The notes beneath the pieces were generated by a model. That model was not told the origin of the DNA. It worked only from the letters and a program-made list of their open reading frames with translations, and did no database searches. 64,000 bases of DNA from Streptomyces sp. SDr-06 (GTDB taxonomy: Bacteria > Actinomycetota > Actinomycetes > Streptomycetales > Streptomycetaceae). Below are positions 32,012 through 40,516 of this stretch, piece by piece. Location: positions 1-64,000 of the forward strand of contig NZ_QOLA01000012.1 in assembly GCF_003324565.1 (NCBI RefSeq), in the 5' to 3' direction. Made by a program: the position numbers and the translations under genes. Position 1 is the stretch's first letter. Each line of letters opens with the position of its first letter.

Positions 32012-33051
32012 CCAGGACGGTGGTGACCGGCGGTGCCGGGATGCTCGGTTCGACCCTGGTGGAGCGGCTGCTCGCCGACGGCCACGATGTGCACTGCGTG
32101 GACCTGCGGGCCCCGCGCACCGGGCACGAACGCCTCACCCACACCGTCGCGGACGTGCGGGACACCGTCGCCATGAAGCGGGTCACGGCCGAGGCGGACA
32201 CGGTGGTGCACTGCGCCGCCGCGCTGCCCAGCTATCCGGCCGACCAGATCCGCTCGGTGATCGTCGGCGGCACGGAGGCGGTGCTCGGCGCGGCGGAGGC
32301 CAACGGCGTGCCGCGCTTCGTGCACATATCGTCGACCGCCGTGTACGGCCTGCCCAAGGTGGTGCCCACCCCCGAGGAGTACCCGCGCGAACCCGTCGAC
32401 ACCTACAGCGCCGCCAAGGCGGAGGCCGAGGAGGTGGCCGAGCGGTTCCGGGGCGGGGAGATGTGCCTGCCGATCCTGCGGCCCAAGACGTTTCTGGGCC
32501 CTGGCCGGATGGGCCTGTTCGCGATGCTCTTCGAATGGGCCGAGGAGGGGCGCCACTTCCCGGTGCTCGGCAAGGGCGACGTCCGTATCCAGATGTTCGA
32601 CGTGGACGACCTGGTGGACGCCGTCGTCGCCGCGATGCAGGCACCGGCCGAGCGCGCGGACGGCACCTTCAACCTGGGCGCCACCGAGTTCGGCACCCTG
32701 CGCGAGGACTTCCAGGCGGTGCTGGACGCGGCCGGGCACGGCAAGCGGGTCCGCTCGCTGCCCGCCAGGCCCGCGCTCGCCGCGCTCAGCGCGCTCCAGC
32801 GCACCGGCCTCTCGCCGGTCTACGGGCGCCTGCTGCACAAGCTGCTCGACGACTCGTACGTCAGCACCGACCGGGCCCGCGAGCAGCTCGGCTTCCGCCC
32901 GCGCCACTCCAACCAGGACGCGATCCTGCGCACCTACGCCTGGTGGCGTGCGCGGCAGGGGGCGAGCACCGCCCCGGCCAAGGGGCAGGGCGTCACCAGT
33001 GTCGAACCGTGGCGGCAGGGAGCCCTCTCCCTGGCCAAGGTGCTGTTCTAA
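32005..33051 (+). CDS. NAD-dependent epimerase/dehydratase (extended SDR)
   Basis: A 348-residue extended short-chain dehydrogenase acting on a nucleotide sugar or lipid-linked sugar. TVVTGGAGMLGSTLVERLL is the NAD-binding glycine motif, HISSTAVYG the strand with the active-site Ser, and VDTYSAAKAEAEEV gives the YxxxK catalytic pair. RPKTFLGPGRMGLFAMLFEWAEEG lines the sugar site. GTG 32005 lies inside the end of the aminotransferase gene, with AAGGAGAAGG about 10 nt upstream, so translation is coupled. It could epimerise the ribosyl moiety made by the UbiA enzyme; that is inference. Confidence 0.88.
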   Translation: MVARTVVTGGAGMLGSTLVERLLADGHDVHCVDLRAPRTGHERLTHTVADVRDTVAMKRVTAEADTVVHCAAALPSYPADQIRSVIVGGTEAVLGAAEANGVPRFVHISSTAVYGLPKVVPTPEEYPREPVDTYSAAKAEAEEVAERFRGGEMCLPILRPKTFLGPGRMGLFAMLFEWAEEGRHFPVLGKGDVRIQMFDVDDLVDAVVAAMQAPAERADGTFNLGATEFGTLREDFQAVLDAAGHGKRVRSLPARPALAALSALQRTGLSPVYGRLLHKLLDDSYVSTDRAREQLGFRPRHSNQDAILRTYAWWRARQGASTAPAKGQGVTSVEPWRQGALSLAKVLF

Positions 33052-33072
33052 GAGATCCGAGGAGTGAAGACC

Positions 33073-34143
33073 GTGCCCAGCGACCAGCAGCCCTTGGTCT
33101 CCGTGATCATCCCCAACTACAACTACGGCCGCTCGATCGGCCTGTGCGTACAGGCCGCGCAGAACCAGACCTACCCCCGTGTCGAGATCATCGTCGTCGA
33201 CGACTGCTCCACCGACGACTCCGCCGCGACCGCCGCCGCCCTCGGCGCCCGCGTGGTGAGCACCGGCCGCAACAGCGGGGTCGCGGTGGCCCGCAACCTC
33301 GGCGCCGAACTGGCCCGGGGCGAGGTGCTCGTCTTCCTCGACTCCGACGTGGCGATGCACCCGGACGCGATCGAGCGGTCGGTGGCCCTGCTCGCCGAAG
33401 GCGCCGACGGCATCACGTACGGCGCGGTGTGCGGCACTTACGAGCCCGAGCCGCTGATCAGGGACAGCCTGATCGAGGAGTACCGCTCGCTCCAGCAGTA
33501 CTACCTGCTGCTGAAGTCCGAGGGCGTCATCGACACCGTGCACACCGCGATCCTGGCGATGCCGCGCGCGGTGTTCGACGAGGTCGGCCCGTTCAACCCG
33601 CTCCTGCGCCACACCGAGGACCAGGACTACGGGCGGCGCATCTCCGAGCGGTACAAGGTGCTCAGCTCCCTGGAGGTGCGCGGCCGCCACGACCACGACG
33701 ACACCCTGCGGATCGTCCTGGACAAGGTGTTCAGCCGGGCCCGGCTCGCGGTGCCGCTGATCCTGAGCCGGCGCGCCCTCCAGGGCGGCTTCGTGACCGG
33801 CCCCCGGGCGGGCGCCAGCCTCGCGGCGCCGCTCGCGGTGGCCGCCCTGGCGGCGCCGCCGCTGTGGGGCGCCGGGTGGCTGCTGCTCCCGGCGCTGCTG
33901 TTCGTCCTGGCCGTGCTCGGCGATCTCGACATGTACCGGGTGGTGCGCGGGCACCGGGGGCGCTGGTTCCTCGGGTACTTCGTGGCCGTCAACTTCCTGG
34001 TGAACCTGACGGTGTTCGCGGCCATCGGCGTGGCGGGCGTGCAGTGGCTCTTCTCGCCCCGGTTCCGCCGGCTGTACGCGCCCCAGCCGCGGCCCTCGCA
34101 GAGCGCGGCGCTCGGTTCGGCGGTCGGTGTCCCCGGTGTCTGA
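33073..34143 (+). CDS. Second family 2 glycosyltransferase with C-terminal membrane helices
   Basis: A 356-residue GT-A enzyme paralogous to the one at 27554. SVIIPNYNYGRSIGLCVQAAQ, IIVVDDCSTDDS and VFLDSDVAMHPD are the donor and metal motifs, and FNPLLRHTEDQDYGRRI the acceptor/base motif. Two or three hydrophobic helices follow (PLAVAALAAPPLWGAGWLL, FVAVNFLVNLTVFAAIGVAG). GTG 33073 has GAGGAG 8 nt upstream; a GTG at 33064 would sit on the ribosome-binding site. Two similar enzymes in one cluster suggest two sequential sugar transfers. Confidence 0.9.
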   Translation: MPSDQQPLVSVIIPNYNYGRSIGLCVQAAQNQTYPRVEIIVVDDCSTDDSAATAAALGARVVSTGRNSGVAVARNLGAELARGEVLVFLDSDVAMHPDAIERSVALLAEGADGITYGAVCGTYEPEPLIRDSLIEEYRSLQQYYLLLKSEGVIDTVHTAILAMPRAVFDEVGPFNPLLRHTEDQDYGRRISERYKVLSSLEVRGRHDHDDTLRIVLDKVFSRARLAVPLILSRRALQGGFVTGPRAGASLAAPLAVAALAAPPLWGAGWLLLPALLFVLAVLGDLDMYRVVRGHRGRWFLGYFVAVNFLVNLTVFAAIGVAGVQWLFSPRFRRLYAPQPRPSQSAALGSAVGVPGV

Positions 34144-35293
34144 TTCCCGGACCCTGCCCGCCGGAACGCTCACGGAGCCGGTGCCGGACACCCCGACCGG
34201 CCGGGGTGCCCGGCGCCGGGTGGGGCGGCTCGTCTGCTGGGCGACGCTCGGCTGGCTGGTGTGCCTGGTGGTGGAGTGGGCGGTGGACGGGCGGTACTGG
34301 TTCGGCGAACTCGCGGGCGCCGTACCCCCGTTCCTGTTCGTCGCGCTCCCTCTCCTGTCGGCCGTACTGGTCCCGCTGGCGCGCGGCGCCGACCGGTGGC
34401 GCACCGCGGCCGCCGCGGCCGTGGCACTCGCGCTGGGCGCGGGGCAGTCGGGCCTCAACCTCGGCGCGCTGTGGTCGTCCGGCCACGCGGCCCGCCCGGA
34501 CTCGGTGCGCGTGGTCGCCTGGAACACCAACTCGTGGAACCAACTGCTCGGCACCCAGGACCACTTCTACGCCTTTCTGAAGTCGAAGAAGGCCGATGTG
34601 TATCTGCTGCACGAGTACCAGCACCTCACACCGGACCGCACGGGCCGGCAGCCGGTGGACGATCTCGCACGGCTGCGCGCGGAGTTCCCCGGGTACGAGA
34701 TCACCGTCGACGGCGAGCTGGTCACGCTCTCCCGGTTCCCCGTCGTCGCACGGCCCGCGGTCGGCCCGGCCCGCGCGCTGGCGCCGGACGCCGACTGGGC
34801 CACGCGCTACCGGGAGGCGAAGGTGCTGCGCACCGACCTGTTGATCAAGGGCCGGACGGTGTCGTTCTACAACCTGCACATGCCGGTCTGGAACAGCATG
34901 ACCGACGGCCCGCTCGCGGGCGCCTTCTACCGGCACATGCGGGACAGCTTCGGAGCCCGCCAGGAGCAGTACGCCGGCCTGGAGGACGACGTGGCCCACA
35001 ACCCCAACCCGGTCGTGGTGGCGGGCGACTTCAACACCACCGCCGCCATGTCCGAGCTCGACGGCCTGCGCTCGCGGCTCGACGACGCGGTGAGCGCGAA
35101 CGACGACCTGTACCCGACGAGCTGGGAGGAGGGCGGCTGGAAGCCGTTCTGGCGCACCGACTGGGCGTTCACCGGCCACGGCGTGACCGCGGACCGCTAC
35201 ACCTTCGACGCGCCCGAGGAGCTGTCCGACCACGCGGTGCAGGACCTCTGGGTGTCGGTGCCGCCCGCGCCGACGAGCGCCGGGGGGAGGTGA
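34127..35293 (+). CDS. Membrane-anchored endonuclease/exonuclease/phosphatase-fold protein 1
   Basis: A 388-residue protein: three N-terminal membrane helices (residues ~35-110), then an extracytoplasmic EEP catalytic domain. VVAWNTNSWNQ, VYLLHEYQHL (metal Glu), FYNLHMPV, VVVAGDFNTTAAMS (Asp/Asn pair) and ELSDHAVQDLWV (catalytic His) are all present, so it should be an active phosphodiesterase or phosphatase. The topology places the active site outside, fitting hydrolysis of a phospholipid or lipid-linked phosphate. It overlaps the glycosyltransferase end by 17 bp; a GTG at 34136 is also possible. The next gene is its paralogue. Confidence 0.85.
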   Translation: MSPVSDSRTLPAGTLTEPVPDTPTGRGARRRVGRLVCWATLGWLVCLVVEWAVDGRYWFGELAGAVPPFLFVALPLLSAVLVPLARGADRWRTAAAAAVALALGAGQSGLNLGALWSSGHAARPDSVRVVAWNTNSWNQLLGTQDHFYAFLKSKKADVYLLHEYQHLTPDRTGRQPVDDLARLRAEFPGYEITVDGELVTLSRFPVVARPAVGPARALAPDADWATRYREAKVLRTDLLIKGRTVSFYNLHMPVWNSMTDGPLAGAFYRHMRDSFGARQEQYAGLEDDVAHNPNPVVVAGDFNTTAAMSELDGLRSRLDDAVSANDDLYPTSWEEGGWKPFWRTDWAFTGHGVTADRYTFDAPEELSDHAVQDLWVSVPPAPTSAGGR

Positions 35294-35300
35294 GCCGAGC

Positions 35301-36311
35301 GTGTCCCTTGATAGCGCCGTCGCGGTCTGCGCGCTCGTCTGGGGCGCCTTCCTCGGCGCCCATCTGGCCCTGAACGGCCGCTGGTGGCCCTGGCTCGCCG
35401 TCTCCCTGCTGCCTCCGCCGCTCTTCGCCGCGGTGCCGACCGCCCTGCTCGCGGCGGCGGCGCTCACCGGCAGCGCCCCGGCGGGGGTGCTCGCGACGGG
35501 CTGCCTGGTCGGGGGCCTCGGCCAGTCAGGCGTCAACTTCCATGCGCTGCGCCCTGGTTCGCCGGTCGCCGCGAGTCCCGACGGGGTACGGGTCGTGTCG
35601 TGGAACACCCAGCACTGGAACCAGGGCCGCGACCCCGACCGGTTCTACGCCTTCCTGCACACGCTGCCCGCCGACGTCTATCTGCTCCAGGAGTATCTGA
35701 ACGGGTTCGAGGGCGGCGAGGTGTGGGACATCGACGACGAGGAGCGGCTGCGCCGCGAGTTCCCCGGGCACCACCTGGCGATCGGCAACAACTCGGTGAC
35801 CCTGTCCCGGTTCCCCCTGGCCGGGCCCCCGGTGCCGGTGGGCGCGTGCTCGCTCCGGGTCGACCTCTCGATGCCGGGCGGCGTCGTCTCGACGTACAAC
35901 GTGCACATCCCGGTCCAGCTGACGGTGATGAACCCGCTGAGCCGGGCCTTCTTCCGGGACATGCGGCGCCGGCACGGCGCGCGGCTGCGCGAGTACGACG
36001 CGCTGGTCGCCGACCTGGCCGCCAACCCCCATCCGTTCCTGGTGTCCGGGGACTTCAACACCAGCGCGGCGATCGGCGACATCCGCCGGATGCCGCGGTC
36101 CGCGCGCGACGCCATCGGCGCCAACCGCTCGCTCTTCCCGGCCAGTTGGAACGCCCGCCGCAAGCCGCGCCTGTGGCGCATCGACTGGGTGTTCACCAGC
36201 GCCGGGCTGCACACCGAGCAGTACGCGTTCCGCGACCCGGGCGGTCTCTCCGACCACCTGGCGCAGGACGTCACGATCACCACCACCGATATCGAGGAGA
36301 TGAACCGTTGA
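35301..36311 (+). CDS. Membrane-anchored endonuclease/exonuclease/phosphatase-fold protein 2
   Basis: A 336-residue paralogue of the preceding gene: about three membrane helices (residues 5-80), then the EEP domain with VVSWNTQHWNQ, VYLLQEYLNGF (metal Glu), TYNVHIPVQ, FLVSGDFNTSAAIG and LSDHLAQDVTI (catalytic His). All metal and catalytic positions are kept, so both copies look active. GTG 35301 follows GGGGGGAGG. It overlaps the aldo/keto reductase start by one base (TGATG). The tandem pair suggests related but distinct phosphoester substrates in one pathway. Confidence 0.85.
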   Translation: MSLDSAVAVCALVWGAFLGAHLALNGRWWPWLAVSLLPPPLFAAVPTALLAAAALTGSAPAGVLATGCLVGGLGQSGVNFHALRPGSPVAASPDGVRVVSWNTQHWNQGRDPDRFYAFLHTLPADVYLLQEYLNGFEGGEVWDIDDEERLRREFPGHHLAIGNNSVTLSRFPLAGPPVPVGACSLRVDLSMPGGVVSTYNVHIPVQLTVMNPLSRAFFRDMRRRHGARLREYDALVADLAANPHPFLVSGDFNTSAAIGDIRRMPRSARDAIGANRSLFPASWNARRKPRLWRIDWVFTSAGLHTEQYAFRDPGGLSDHLAQDVTITTTDIEEMNR

Positions 36312-37291
36312 TGCAGTACCGACAGCTGGGCGGCCAGGACGGCCCGCGGGTGAGCACCCTGTGCCTGGGCACGCTGCCCTTCGGCACCCGGATCGACGAG
36401 GCGAGCGCGTTCGCGGTGCTCGACCGCTTCCACGAGGCGGGCGGCACCTTCCTGGACACGGCGAACACGTACGCCTTCTGGGAGCCGGGCGCCACCGGCG
36501 CCGAGAGCGAACTCGTCATCGGCAAGTGGCTGCGCAGCCGGGGCGTACGGGACGAGATGGTGCTGGCCACCAAGGTCGGCGCGCTGCCCGAGCCGCTGGA
36601 CGCGCCGTGGCCCGAGGCCGCCGAGGGGCTGTCCGCGCCGGTGCTGCGGCGCCAGGTGGAGGCCAGCCTGCGCAACCTGGGCACGGACCGGATCGACCTC
36701 TACTACGCGCACATAGACGACCGGAAGACGCCGGTCGAGGAGACGATGGGCGCGTTCGCGGAGCTCGCCGACGCCGGGAAGATCTCGCTGTCGGGATGCA
36801 GCAACTTCGCCGCCTGGCGGATCGAGGAGTCGCGCGGCGCCGCCGAGCGCGCGGGATTCCCGGCTTATGCGGCGGTCCAGCAGCGCTACACCTACCTCCA
36901 GCCGCGCCCGGGCGCCGACTTCGGGGTGAACCCGCACGCCTCGGAGGAACTGCTCGACTATCTGCGCACCCGTCCCGAACTCGCCTTCGTCGCCTACACC
37001 ACGCAGCTGACCGGGGCCTACAACAACCCGGCCAAGGAGATCCCGGAGCAGTACCGCCACGCCGGTACGGACCGGCGGCTCGCGGTGCTCGGCGAGGTCG
37101 CCAAGGAGCTCGGGGTGACACCGGGACAGGTGGTGCTGGCCTGGGTGATGGGCGGCGAGCTGCCGGTCCTGCCGGTGATCGGGGCGAGCTCGGTGGCCCA
37201 GCTGGAGGAGTCCCTGGACGCGGTGGACCTCGTCCTTGACGCCGAGGTCAGGGCCCGGCTCGACGCGGCGGGCCTCGATGCGGAGAGTTGA
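36311..37291 (+). CDS. Aldo/keto reductase
   Basis: A 326-residue NADPH-dependent (beta/alpha)8-barrel reductase. GGTFLDTANTYAFW contains the catalytic Asp and Tyr, LATKVGAL the Lys, and YYAHIDDRKTPVEETM the His position. SGCSNFAAWRIEES and VIGASSVAQLEESL form the cofactor site. It is close in layout to the group that reduces sugar aldehydes and ketones. It is translationally coupled to the EEP gene before it and overlaps the MMPL gene by 14 bp. The substrate is unknown; a keto-sugar reduction fits the cluster. Confidence 0.9.
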   Translation: MQYRQLGGQDGPRVSTLCLGTLPFGTRIDEASAFAVLDRFHEAGGTFLDTANTYAFWEPGATGAESELVIGKWLRSRGVRDEMVLATKVGALPEPLDAPWPEAAEGLSAPVLRRQVEASLRNLGTDRIDLYYAHIDDRKTPVEETMGAFAELADAGKISLSGCSNFAAWRIEESRGAAERAGFPAYAAVQQRYTYLQPRPGADFGVNPHASEELLDYLRTRPELAFVAYTTQLTGAYNNPAKEIPEQYRHAGTDRRLAVLGEVAKELGVTPGQVVLAWVMGGELPVLPVIGASSVAQLEESLDAVDLVLDAEVRARLDAAGLDAES

Positions 37292-39374
37292 GCGGTACGC
37301 CGCCGGGCTCGCCCGCTGCTGCGTCGGCCACCGCGGGCTGGTGTGCCTGCTGTGGCTGGCGGTGCTCCTCGTGGGCGGGGCCGCGTCGGCCGCGCACCTG
37401 GACCGGCTCGACCAGAGCTTCACCGCCTCCGGCCAGGACGGCTCCCGGGCCAACGCGGCGATCATCGAGCGGTACGGGTCCGGCGCGGGCGTCGCCCCGC
37501 TGGTCGCGGTGGTCACCTGGCCGGACGGCGCCCGTGGCCGTTCACCGGCCGCCGCGGCCCGGTTGAGCGCGGGCGTAGCCGCCTCGACGCCGCCGGGCAC
37601 CCGGGTCCTGTCGTACGCGGAGACCGGTGACCCGGCGTTCCTCTCGCCCGACGGCCGCACCGCGTACGCCCTGGTCCACCCCCGCGTGGGGAGACCGGAC
37701 CTGGCCGGGCTCGCGGCCGTGGCGGACGCGACCACCCGGCTGCGGACCGGGCTGCGCGCGGCGCTGCCCGAAGCCCGGGTCAATGTGACGGGGGTGCTGC
37801 CGCTCCAGCAGGACAGCGCCACGGCCCGCCCCGGCCTCGCACTCCAACTGGCCCGAGCTGCCTGCGTGTTGGCGGCCGTGGCCCTGCTCGTCCTGGTGCT
37901 GCGACCGCTGCTCTCGCTCCTGGCCCTGCTCCTGACGGCGGTGTCGTCGGTGGCGGCCCTGCTCGTGGTGCTCGCCCTGGCGGGGAGTACGGAGCTCAGC
38001 TTCGTGGTGGTGTATCTGATCCCGGTCGCGGCGCTCGCGCTCTCGGTGCGACGCGCCGCGCTCCTGGTGGGCGCGTGGCGGGCGGAGCTCGCCGGGGGGT
38101 CCGGGCCGCGGCTCGCGGCGCACCGCGCGGCGTCCGCGACCGCCGGCACGGCCGCGCTCGGCACCCTGGCCGGGGGCGCGGCCTTCGCGTCGCTCGCGGT
38201 GTTCCCCGTCCCCTTCCTGCGGTCGATCGGCGTCGCGGGAGCGGCGGTCTGCGGCACGGCCGCGCTGGCGGCGCTGACCCTGGCCCCGGCGCTCCTGTCC
38301 TGGCTGCCCGGCCGTGCGGCGGACCGCCCGCCGGCCGGGGCGCGCCGCCGCACCCCCCGGCTGCTCGCGTTCGGCGTCCTGGTGGCGCTGGGGCTGCTCA
38401 CCGGCGCGGCCGGGCTGCTGACCGCCGGGAACCCGCGCGCCGAGGCGCTGGTGGCGCACGGCCCGGCGCGGGACGGACTCGACCAGCTGACGGCCGCCGG
38501 AATCCCTTCCGGGGTGCTCAACCCCCTTGATGTCCAGGTCCCTTCGGGCGCCGGGCCCGACCGCGTGGCCGCAGCCGCCCGCACGGTTCCCGGGGTGCTG
38601 GCGGCCGCCGCCCCGCGCGGCGCGGCCTGGCGGCACGACGGCTCCGCGCTGGTCGCCGTGGTGCCCACCGCGGAGCCGATGACGCCGGCGGGCCGCCGGA
38701 CGATGGCGGACGTACGGTCGGCGCTGGCCGGCACCGGGGCGCTGGTCGGGGGATCGGGTGTACCGGAACCCGATCTGGTGCACGGCGTGTACCGCGCCGT
38801 CCCGGCCGCGCTGGTCGCGGTGGGGCTGGTCGGTTTTCTCGTGGTGGGGCGTGTGCGGTCCGCCGGGACGGCCCTTCGGGCGGTGCTGTGCGCGCTGGTG
38901 CCGGCGGTCGCGGCGTGCGGTCTCCTGGTGCCGCTCTGGCAGTACGGCGCGGTTTCCTGGTTGCTCCAGGTGCCCGCGGCGGGGGCGGTGACCGGGTGGG
39001 TCCCGCTGGTGGTCGGCGCCTTCGGTTTCCTCGACGCGCTCGACCGGTGCCTCCTGGCGTCCGGCCCCGGCGGCCCCACGCCGCGCGGCGGCGGGCTCGT
39101 CGTCGCCCTGCCTCTTTTGGCCATCGGGCTCGGTCCGCAAGTGGAACTGGCCGTTCTGGTCACGGGGCTCGGCGGCGCGGCCCTGCTGGGTCCGGCCCTG
39201 TTCCACGCCCTGACGACGCTGCGAAAGCCCGCGCTTCCCCGCGTACCCGAAAGGCCCACCAAGCCCACCACAAGTGACCTTCCGGCCACCCCACCGCCAT
39301 CTTATTGGTCTAGACCTAGATTGCCGCGCGGCCATACCATCCCCCTGGCCGAACCATCGGGCCACGGACAGTGA
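37278..39374 (+). CDS. MMPL/RND-family lipid exporter
   Basis: A 698-residue membrane protein of the MmpL type, likely exporting the cluster's lipid-linked product using the proton gradient. One N-terminal helix (GLVCLLWLAVLLVGGAAS) is followed by a periplasmic domain, a five-helix block with AALLVVLALAGSTELSFVVVY, a second periplasmic domain (~400-520), and a second helix block. It is somewhat shorter than typical 700-1000-residue MmpLs and the C-terminal tail is Pro-rich. ATG 37278 overlaps the reductase end. A DasR-type site (39304) lies inside its last codons and probably serves the next gene. Confidence 0.85.
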   Translation: MRRVERYAAGLARCCVGHRGLVCLLWLAVLLVGGAASAAHLDRLDQSFTASGQDGSRANAAIIERYGSGAGVAPLVAVVTWPDGARGRSPAAAARLSAGVAASTPPGTRVLSYAETGDPAFLSPDGRTAYALVHPRVGRPDLAGLAAVADATTRLRTGLRAALPEARVNVTGVLPLQQDSATARPGLALQLARAACVLAAVALLVLVLRPLLSLLALLLTAVSSVAALLVVLALAGSTELSFVVVYLIPVAALALSVRRAALLVGAWRAELAGGSGPRLAAHRAASATAGTAALGTLAGGAAFASLAVFPVPFLRSIGVAGAAVCGTAALAALTLAPALLSWLPGRAADRPPAGARRRTPRLLAFGVLVALGLLTGAAGLLTAGNPRAEALVAHGPARDGLDQLTAAGIPSGVLNPLDVQVPSGAGPDRVAAAARTVPGVLAAAAPRGAAWRHDGSALVAVVPTAEPMTPAGRRTMADVRSALAGTGALVGGSGVPEPDLVHGVYRAVPAALVAVGLVGFLVVGRVRSAGTALRAVLCALVPAVAACGLLVPLWQYGAVSWLLQVPAAGAVTGWVPLVVGAFGFLDALDRCLLASGPGGPTPRGGGLVVALPLLAIGLGPQVELAVLVTGLGGAALLGPALFHALTTLRKPALPRVPERPTKPTTSDLPATPPPSYWSRPRLPRGHTIPLAEPSGHGQ
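39304..39319. promoter_or_regulatory. DasR operator inside the 3' end of the MMPL gene
   Basis: ATTGGTCTAGACCTAG contains the perfect core TGGTCTAGACC. It lies 89 bp before the TrmB-like regulator start and within the last 20 codons of the MMPL gene. The region is AT-richer than the coding DNA before it. Confidence 0.7.
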
Positions 39375-39407
39375 CGTAACGGCATACGCGAACCTGGGGG
39401 AACCCGC

Positions 39408-40385
39408 ATGCTCGAGGCACTCGGAATCCAGCAGTCCACAGAAACCGTCTACCGGCTTTTGCTGGAGCAACCCGACTACGGCCTAACGGAGTTGGCCGAG
39501 CATCTGGGATGGCCCGAAGCCGAGGTCCGCGAGGCGCTGGGCCACCTCGCCGACCTCAAACTCGTCCTCATGGACGACGCGGCCGACGGCATCGCCCCCT
39601 TCAGCCCCGACGTCGGGTTCGCCTTCCTGCTCTCGCGGGCCGAGGCCGAACTGACCAAGCGCAGGCGCCAGGTCGAGCGGGCCGAGCAGGCGGTGGCCGC
39701 GATCCTGGCCAAGTTCAGCGCGGGCGGCACCTTCCGGCACGACGTCGTCGACCGCATCCAGGGCGTGGACGCGGTGCGCGAACGCCTGGAGGACCTGGCC
39801 GCGGGCGCCCGCGCGGAGTGCCTCTCGCTGCTGCCGGGCGGCGCCCAGCTGCCCGACACGATGGACGCCAGCCAGCCCCTGGACGAGCTGGCCCTGGAGC
39901 GCGGGGTGCGCATCCGCAGCATCTACCAGGAGAGCTTCCGCAACGACGCGCCGACGCTGGAGTACGTGCGGTGGTACTGCGAACTGGGCGGCGAGGCACG
40001 CACGGTGCCCATCGTCCCGATGCTGATGGTGATCGTCGACCGCAGCGCGGCGCTGGTCCCGGTGGACCCCGAGGACGCGCGGGCGGGCGCCCTCGAGGTC
40101 CGCAGCCGGGGACTCGTCAACGCGCTGGTGGTGCTCTTCGACCATCTGTGGGAGTCGGGCACCCCGTTCGGCGAGGCCCCGCGCCGCAACGAGCACGACC
40201 TCTCCCCGCAGGAGCGGGAGTTGCTGCTGCTCCTCGGCATCGGCTGCACCGACGACATCGCCGCCCGGCGGCTCGGGGTGTCCCTGCGGACGGTCCGCCG
40301 GATGAGCTCCGAACTCATGTCCCGGCTGGGCGCCCGCAGCCGGTTCGAGGCCGGTGTCCGCGCGGCCAAGGAGGGCTGGCTCTGA
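39408..40385 (+). CDS. TrmB-like / LuxR-type helix-turn-helix regulator
   Basis: A 325-residue regulator. The N-terminal TrmB-type winged helix (residues 1-60: STETVYRLLLEQPDYGLTELAEHLGWPEAEVREAL) precedes a helical linker, then a phospholipase-D-like/effector segment (residues 115-250). The protein ends in a LuxR-type HTH (ERELLLLLGIGCTDDIAARRLGVSLRTVRRMSSELMSRLGA). It is full length for this actinobacterial family. GGGGGAA precedes the ATG. A DasR-type site just upstream suggests a link to GlcNAc signalling. Target genes are not evident; the next genes are the MctP transporter pair. Confidence 0.85.
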   Translation: MLEALGIQQSTETVYRLLLEQPDYGLTELAEHLGWPEAEVREALGHLADLKLVLMDDAADGIAPFSPDVGFAFLLSRAEAELTKRRRQVERAEQAVAAILAKFSAGGTFRHDVVDRIQGVDAVRERLEDLAAGARAECLSLLPGGAQLPDTMDASQPLDELALERGVRIRSIYQESFRNDAPTLEYVRWYCELGGEARTVPIVPMLMVIVDRSAALVPVDPEDARAGALEVRSRGLVNALVVLFDHLWESGTPFGEAPRRNEHDLSPQERELLLLLGIGCTDDIAARRLGVSLRTVRRMSSELMSRLGARSRFEAGVRAAKEGWL

Positions 40386-40404
40386 CCGGGTGACAGGCGA
40401 CGCG

Positions 40405-40427
40405 CCCCGTCCGGAATCCGGACGGGG
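40405..40427 (+). terminator. Terminator after the TrmB-like regulator
   Basis: CCCCGTCCGGA and TCCGGACGGGG form an almost uninterrupted 23-bp palindrome 20 bp after the stop codon. Confidence 0.75.
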
Positions 40428-40516
40428 GTTCCCTTGACCCCGTCTCTCCCCTAGATTTCCTGCGCATTACCAAGTGATCCAACGCACAGGTGATCGTGAG
40501 GGGACGGAGCCGCCCG

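Noticed and set aside
35678..39289. A 1203-codon open frame on the minus strand
   Set aside because: It is antisense to four well-supported genes (EEP2, aldo/keto reductase, MMPL). It is Arg/Ser/Pro-rich with no motif, as expected from 70+% GC shadow frames.
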